Translations under genes and position numbers: made by a program | From: Rutstroemia sp. NJR-2017a BVV2 | Lineage: Eukaryota; Ascomycota; Leotiomycetes; Helotiales; Rutstroemiaceae | NCBI GenBank assembly: GCA_002946415.1 | Contig: NJPS01000031.1 | Span: 434,001 to 498,000, forward strand | Length of the DNA stretch: 64,000 nucleotides | Reading direction: 5' to 3' | Shown: piece after piece, positions 58,918 to 64,000 of the stretch | Position numbering within the stretch: position 1 is the stretch's first letter | Layout: every line of letters begins with the position of its first letter | The notes under the pieces: generated by a model | What the model was told of the DNA's origin: nothing | The model's database searches: none | Seen by the model: only the letters and a program-made list of their open reading frames with translations

Positions 58918-60780
58918 TCAATATCTCACACCTCGCGACCGCATCATACCATCAAGAAACTTATATCGACAACGCGTAGCTTGATACCATTTCGGGTACC
59001 TGTAGTCAGCCAGCTGGTTCCGAAACAACCAGCTCTGCAACGGTCCCCAACCACGACTGAACTCAGCCCATATCTGGGACACAGAGACATCATAAAGTCC
59101 GACTAGCTCGAACTTCCGCGTCCAATCCCTGGTGTTGAAAAATCGACGATCTCGGTGGTCTTTAGCGTCCAGTACCCAGTGAAACCCGTCCCACAATCGA
59201 TACATCCTTAAGGTTCCGTCGGTCCATCTGCCGGCTCTCTTTTCTTGCTCTCTTCTCCGCGCTCTCCATTTCTCGTCAATAGGCTTCAGGGCCGTCCGGC
59301 CAACTTGAACACGCTTGGCTGGATAGTCGGTGTGCTGTTCTGTGTCGTCTGCATTACCGGACTGCCGCTGAAATAGTCCCCATTTTCTCTTCAGTGTATT
59401 GTCCTCTTTCCATTCATTCTCTTCGGCCCATATGGCAACCCTGTCTCTAATATTCCACGTCTTCAACCAAACCCACTCCCCAAAGTCCTTGCCCCTCTTT
59501 CCATCAAATAACCTCTTCCTCCTCGCCCACCAAGCCCCTGGCGCCCTCTTCCAACGGTAACCATCTGAAGTCCTTCCACCCTTCTGCTGCGCTCCTAAAA
59601 ATACCTTCCCAAAACCACCGTTCATCATTGCTCCATCCATAACCATCGGTTCCAACTGCTCCCAGAAAGTAAACCTCGCCAAGCTCTCCCTCACTCGTAT
59701 CCTCTCCTGTAACCTGCCATCCACTTCTCCAGACTGCCGTGAACTCATCTCCTCGAAGTACAACTCCCCTTGGCAGCGCGCCCTTGTCCACCCCTCGTTC
59801 ATCCGCAGGTGAGCAAAAGGGTTCCGCCTCTCTTTCTCCATACACCTATTCACATAGTCTGGTCTGTCCTTGGTCCAGTACCGCAATCTTTGCATAATCG
59901 TGGCCTGATTCAGCAGAGGCTCGGTAGGTCGCGGTGTCCGTTTCGCGTGAGACTCCACAAGACGATAAGCATTGGGATGCTCGTACTTCCGCGGTGTAAC
60001 CGGTGTATGTTCCTTCACTTCAAAAGAATGATAGTCGTCGTCGTCTGTGCTCGTTAAATCGAGGGCTTTGTTGAAAGATTGGGCAAGAAATGAGTCGACT
60101 CGTAGTGACTCTATCTCCTTGAAGTCATGGTTTAACACTTTCGTAGTAGGGCTGACTGACGGGTACTTCTCCCGTTTACAGCCAAGAGGCGGAATGCAGA
60201 CTGCTAGGTTCGAGCGGACTCGGTTGCTCGTCTTCTTGTGTGATTCATGTGTCTGACTACTCCGGTTGCGGCCAGAGAGTGAATCAGACGAGTCCCGATG
60301 TTTGGTGCCAGGACTCAGAGTTAGACTGCCGTTTGGAGTATCTGGCAATGAGGTTTTGGGGGTTAGTGGTAGATTGCTGTTAAGTTTGGTGGAAGCATAA
60401 AGATTGAATTCTATGGTGGCGTCGCCACAAGTGGCACTGGTACTAAGGCTGACATTGAAAGCAGAACCCGGTTCGATAAACGTGGTTGAACAGCTTCGAG
60501 ATATTTCTCCATTTGTCCGTCTCGGTGTTTCGCCTACGGTATCGGAGACAGAGAGTGAGGAACTGAAGAGAACCGCGAAGTCAATCTCCGTATATGAGTC
60601 TAGAATCTGGAGCGCTTGCGACCCTGTTTGTAGCCTGCGATCCACCTCTGCGTTAAGCGGAGGAAGCTGGAAAATAGTTGCAGCCATGAAGACTTGTATT
60701 TGGTAGAATGTTGCAGAGAAGAAAGTTTGAGTCGAGACTCGAAAGGAAGGAGCGAACATATAGGAATGAAATGGTCTCAT
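58918..60780 (-). CDS. Uncharacterised Trp/Arg-rich fungal protein
   Basis: Single-exon minus-strand ORF. The first ATG is at 60780 (620 residues). A more natural start may be the ATG at 60687 (MAATIFQLPPLNAEVDRRLQ), because the codons before it look like leader sequence. The N-terminal half is Ser/Thr-rich and probably disordered, with TP sites and an acidic patch (LTSTDDDDYHSFEV). The C-terminal half is dense in Trp, Arg and Asp, including YWTKDRPDYVNRCMEKERRN, RWKRAPGAWWARRKRLFDG, EWVWLKTWNIRDRVAIWAEE, RMYRLWDGFHWVLDAKDHRD and FSRGWGPLQSWLFRNQLADY. No membrane segment, signal peptide or enzyme motif is seen and I do not recognise a family. The long open frame without introns and the protein-like C-terminus support a real gene. 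Confidence 0.75.
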   Translation of the reverse strand: MRPFHSYMFAPSFRVSTQTFFSATFYQIQVFMAATIFQLPPLNAEVDRRLQTGSQALQILDSYTEIDFAVLFSSSLSVSDTVGETPRRTNGEISRSCSTTFIEPGSAFNVSLSTSATCGDATIEFNLYASTKLNSNLPLTPKTSLPDTPNGSLTLSPGTKHRDSSDSLSGRNRSSQTHESHKKTSNRVRSNLAVCIPPLGCKREKYPSVSPTTKVLNHDFKEIESLRVDSFLAQSFNKALDLTSTDDDDYHSFEVKEHTPVTPRKYEHPNAYRLVESHAKRTPRPTEPLLNQATIMQRLRYWTKDRPDYVNRCMEKERRNPFAHLRMNEGWTRARCQGELYFEEMSSRQSGEVDGRLQERIRVRESLARFTFWEQLEPMVMDGAMMNGGFGKVFLGAQQKGGRTSDGYRWKRAPGAWWARRKRLFDGKRGKDFGEWVWLKTWNIRDRVAIWAEENEWKEDNTLKRKWGLFQRQSGNADDTEQHTDYPAKRVQVGRTALKPIDEKWRARRREQEKRAGRWTDGTLRMYRLWDGFHWVLDAKDHRDRRFFNTRDWTRKFELVGLYDVSVSQIWAEFSRGWGPLQSWLFRNQLADYRYPKWYQATRCRYKFLDGMMRSRGVRY

Positions 60781-61327
60781 ATTTAGTGAATCAAAATACA
60801 AATGATGTCCTTAGAAGACCTAGTGAATCATGGTAACTGTTCATCCCCACCATAAGGACATGTGGCTATCACGCCGCCATTCGACGTCCAAGTATGGGAT
60901 AGGACATCAAAAGAGCTTGGTCTGCTCGTCGCATCTTCATTTCCCAGTGAATATAACGGAAGGAAGGCAGTAAACGAACCCGAAGAACGTGGCTATTCGC
61001 TTAACCGGGGACCAAAAGGGGACCAGTAAATAGAATCGCCGTTTGAATGATCAGAAGAGGGATGCACTGCCTTTAGAAAAAAAAGTGAAAATCAACCGAC
61101 TTCATTATATTATCACACCCTAACTGTAGGATCGTTTCAATGACTGAACATTAATGTATCTGCCGAAGTGATTCTGGTAATTTAACAATGATATCCATAC
61201 ACCAAACTATGCCACCATTTTTCGTTGCCAGACCGCCCCTATGTTTGATACCCAACCTTACTCCAACACAAAAGCTGTGAGTCATGAAAATCATTTCTCA
61301 TGCAGTACGCCAAGCGCCTTCCCATCC
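60781..61327. other. Intergenic gap
   Basis: Promoter of the unknown gene and 3' UTR of the homeobox gene. Nothing recognised. Confidence 0.4.
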
Positions 61328-63368
61328 TTATCGGCCCCAGTTCCCTTGACTTAAAGACAGAAGTCCTTGAATACAATCCAAATCTCCTTTCTTGCTTGGA
61401 CTCACTTCACCTCGCATGAATCGTTCCACATCATCGTCTGGGCTTTCATCCGACTTGGTTCCATCTTCTCCGTCCTCAAATACTTGAGGCTCGGGATGAG
61501 TTGCCTTTCTCCGCTTATTCTTACCGACGTCAAACTCAGCATGTGTTGGAATATCGAGGTTCTCTTGCAAGATCGGTCTTTGTTGGCTATCGTTGCTCTT
61601 GCTGGAATTAGCTGCGCGTCGCCGAGGGTTACCGCCGGTTTCGTCAGGAAGCCAGTTTTCCTTGTCGGAATCTCCAGAGGGTGATCTTAGGACACCGTCT
61701 TTATCGTTCCCCTGACGTTTATCTGAAGACTTAGCTCCACTTTGAATTCTTGCAACACTCGAAGAAGCTCTTCCCATTTTCGGCCGCTTCCCAGATATAT
61801 TTGCTCGAGATTGTGTGTTCCGCTTGTTGGGATTTGATTTCAAGGCACTCCCGCTAGTAGAGCGGATGAGACTAATTGCTGCGACGGCCGAGCCACTAGA
61901 TTCGTTTTCAGCTTGAGTGGTGAGTTCATCACGAGGTTCTCCGTCGCAACAGAACTCCCACGTTCGCGCGTCGCGTGAACGACCACTAGGCAGTCGAGGC
62001 ACGAAGGAATTGCTGAAAGATGATTTCCTCGAAAAGGCACCAAGTGGCAAAGCACTATGGCTGCGCTGTAAACTTCGCATACGCTTCATCGGCACGACAC
62101 TAGATAGTGGGGATATTGATCTCTCCGGTGCAGGGCGGGGAGGTGTGATTTCTCCCTCAACCAATTCAGCTCTGCCGTCCAAGCCTGTAGATAGTCTAAT
62201 CCGTGATGGTGTTGGCGTGATAGTTTCCGAATTGATCCTGCCGGGGCACGACGAAGGAAAGATAGGCTGAGAACTAGAACCAAAGTTATTAGTAGTTTAC
62301 TTTGCTAAAATCCATGATCACATACATCGAGGGAGTTGCAAGAATAGTAGCCGGTGCTTGTGCAGGTGTTGAGAAGGAATTGACTGCGTTCCAACGGTTG
62401 GCTAGGTATCCTGGAGTGGATAAAAATGACTGCGAAACAGATTCAGTAATCGAGAAGGAGCGATTGTCTTGTGTTGTTTTTTGGCTTGACTCGGGTTTGG
62501 ATTCGCCTTGCAATTCTTTCAGGGGCAAGGATGAACTATTTTCTTGAACTTTGTTTCGCGATTCTAACCTCGATGCCGCGAGTGCTATAGCTTGTGCTGT
62601 AGGTGAGTTATGCGCATCCAGAGAACTCCTCCGCTCTTCTGGGTCTGGGTCTGCAACACTAGCCTCCTGCCAATGACCACTTTGTTCCTCCACCCTAGGA
62701 CTACTGTCATGACCAATCATTGGAGCCGGGTCTGATGAGAGCGCAGCCATGCCGCCGAGTCCGAATGCTGCAATTTCATGCGGGAGAAGAGGTCGCGATT
62801 TCCTTCGATTGATTTGGCGTCGATTCTGAAACCATATCTGTGGGGGATCGTTAGCTACCTGAGACGCGTCTATCGGTCGCGCAAATGAAAACCAGGTAAA
62901 CGCCATACCTGAACTTCTTTCTCATTCAACCTAACACTCTTGACGATTTCCGCGCGCGCTGCTTTGTTTGGTTTCGGGTTCTCCTTATATTGGGCTTCGA
63001 GAAATGTCTGGTCTTCGGGACTTTATCAAGCACGAGGAGTCAGCGCAAATCAACGCAAATGTCCGACAGGTATGCGCGCAGAATATAACTTGTATTAAAG
63101 CGCAATCCGTAAGATACATTAACCCCTGATATGGTCCCACATACCTCGTGCGTTTCCTCTTTTGCTTCCCTCCATCTGATCGTCCTTCACTATCTCCGGA
63201 TCCTTCTTCTTTCAGAGGGTTGAATGTAGAATTATTCGACGAGGTAGTGACATCTGATCCATCACTGACGCAGTCCGAGGAGGGAGCAGGATCTAAGGCA
63301 GGAGGTGCTGCCTCAACCGGGGAGCGGCGGGGCGGGGTGGGATGTTCAGGGAGGGTCGCGTCATCCAT
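61328..63368 (-). CDS. Homeodomain transcription factor (YOX1-like)
   Basis: Minus-strand gene with exons 63368-63145, 63020-62909, 62837-62326 and 62273-61328, closing to 597 residues. The homeodomain spans about residues 68-130 and is assembled from three exons: KQKRKRTSPEDQTFLEAQYK, then NPKPNKAARAEIVKSVRLNE, then KEVQIWFQNRRQINRRKSRP. The recognition helix WFQNRRQ is intact. The second exon is only 112 nt, and the third begins exactly at IWFQN. The remainder is Ser/Pro/Glu-rich, with an STPGYLANRW-type motif and a basic stretch (SGKRPKMG). The spacing and RRKSRPL tail resemble fungal Yox1/Yhp1-type repressors, which act on G1/S promoters in yeast. That specific function is not shown here. 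It is a nuclear DNA-binding protein; targets are unknown. Confidence 0.9.
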
Positions 63369-64000
63369 ATTGATAAATATTCATACCACGTGGATATGAT
63401 TTTTGAAGAATGAATGATAGAGAAATATATTTCGAGTGAACGGTACTCACTCACTATATGAATGAAGAAAAGTAGACCGAGAAGTGATGTAGTAAGGAGA
63501 AGGAATTGCACGCATGATAGCACGACTTGAACGACGCGTTTGGGGGAACCGCGACGCAAGCGAGAAATCCAGAAAATCCACTTTCCCCAGAAGGTCATTC
63601 TCACAAAACACCACAAACTCGGAAGTTTTACCTGATGCAAGAGGTTTCAATAATTTTTAGTTATCTTATTATATCACATGCAAATTCACTGAGCAAGTAA
63701 AGTTTTTGTGATTTCTATTCGTACTACGTTCACAATTTATTTTGCTCAGGACCCGAAACAATCACGAGAAGTGCACGAAACACGTGATATGCATGCTCTT
63801 TTGCGGCCCACATACCTCCCACAACAATCATTACGACGACACCCCTAACTGGGTATTATATCCTTCTTACGATAAACCTAGATTCCGGTCTACCACTTTG
63901 GAAGTTGAACCACACCAGCGGTCCCAGAAGCCCCCGTCGATGTTGGTAATGGAACAAAAGGTTCGGTGTGAGTAGCCGAGGCCTCTCCAGTGCTCGAAAA
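63369..64000. other. Intergenic right edge
   Basis: Promoter and leader of the homeobox gene. A minus-strand ORF through 63293-63640 overlaps its start in another frame and is not supported. No further gene is visible before the window ends. Confidence 0.4.

Noticed and set aside
63293..63640. Minus-strand hydrophobic ORF at the right edge
   Set aside because: TTG start, overlaps the homeobox start in another frame, and lies in its promoter.

Overview
The window is nuclear DNA of a filamentous ascomycete (Pezizomycotina). Genes are split by short introns, mostly 47-130 bp, with GT...AG ends and CTAAC/CTGAC-like branch points. Typical fungal families are present: a GH47 mannosidase, a serine-rich cupredoxin protein, a DUF3074 protein and a SAM+HMG-box protein. 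Protein wording resembles Leotiomycetes (Helotiales), but that placement is an inference from memory. I found no rRNA, no complete tRNA, no CRISPR array and no intact transposon. About 25 protein genes and one decayed gene are supported. Most models were built by joining exons whose reading phase closes exactly.

Layout. 1-2.95 kb: long promoter/leader. 2.95-9.55 kb: a conserved low-complexity protein, lumazine synthase RIB4, a DUF3074 protein and a THOC5-like subunit. 10.3-17.9 kb: a membrane-anchored cupredoxin, GAR transformylase (ADE8), MTRu-1-P dehydratase (MDE1) and calnexin. 18.3-25.9 kb: branched-chain aminotransferase, an odd flavin halogenase-like enzyme, a truncated Baeyer-Villiger monooxygenase remnant facing it, and an 84-residue coiled-coil gene with a 19-nt exon. 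25.9-29.8 kb: a gene-poor stretch rich in minisatellites. 29.8-39.7 kb: SAM/HMG-box protein, MTR-1-P isomerase (MRI1), phosphomannomutase (SEC53) and a WW+PhoD-like phosphatase. 41.3-52.1 kb: CDC6, a histidine-acid-phosphatase-like protein, an amino-acid permease and an ER alpha-1,2-mannosidase (GH47). 52.7-63.4 kb: ATG10, U2B''-like RRM protein, ARPC1/ARC40, a flavin monooxygenase, an unknown Trp/Arg-rich protein and a homeodomain protein.

How the genes relate. Most are unlinked housekeeping genes. Two loose themes stand out. First, MRI1 and MDE1 catalyse consecutive steps of the methionine salvage pathway, and branched-chain aminotransferases can carry out its last transamination; all three lie within about 20 kb. 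Second, calnexin, SEC53 and the GH47 mannosidase all serve ER N-glycosylation and quality control. The part most like accessory DNA is 20.8-25 kb, where the halogenase-like gene (altered FAD and WxWxIP motifs, C-terminal zinc-ribbon-like tail, possible N-myristoylation signal) sits head-to-head with a dead monooxygenase. This looks like the remains of a small secondary-metabolite locus.
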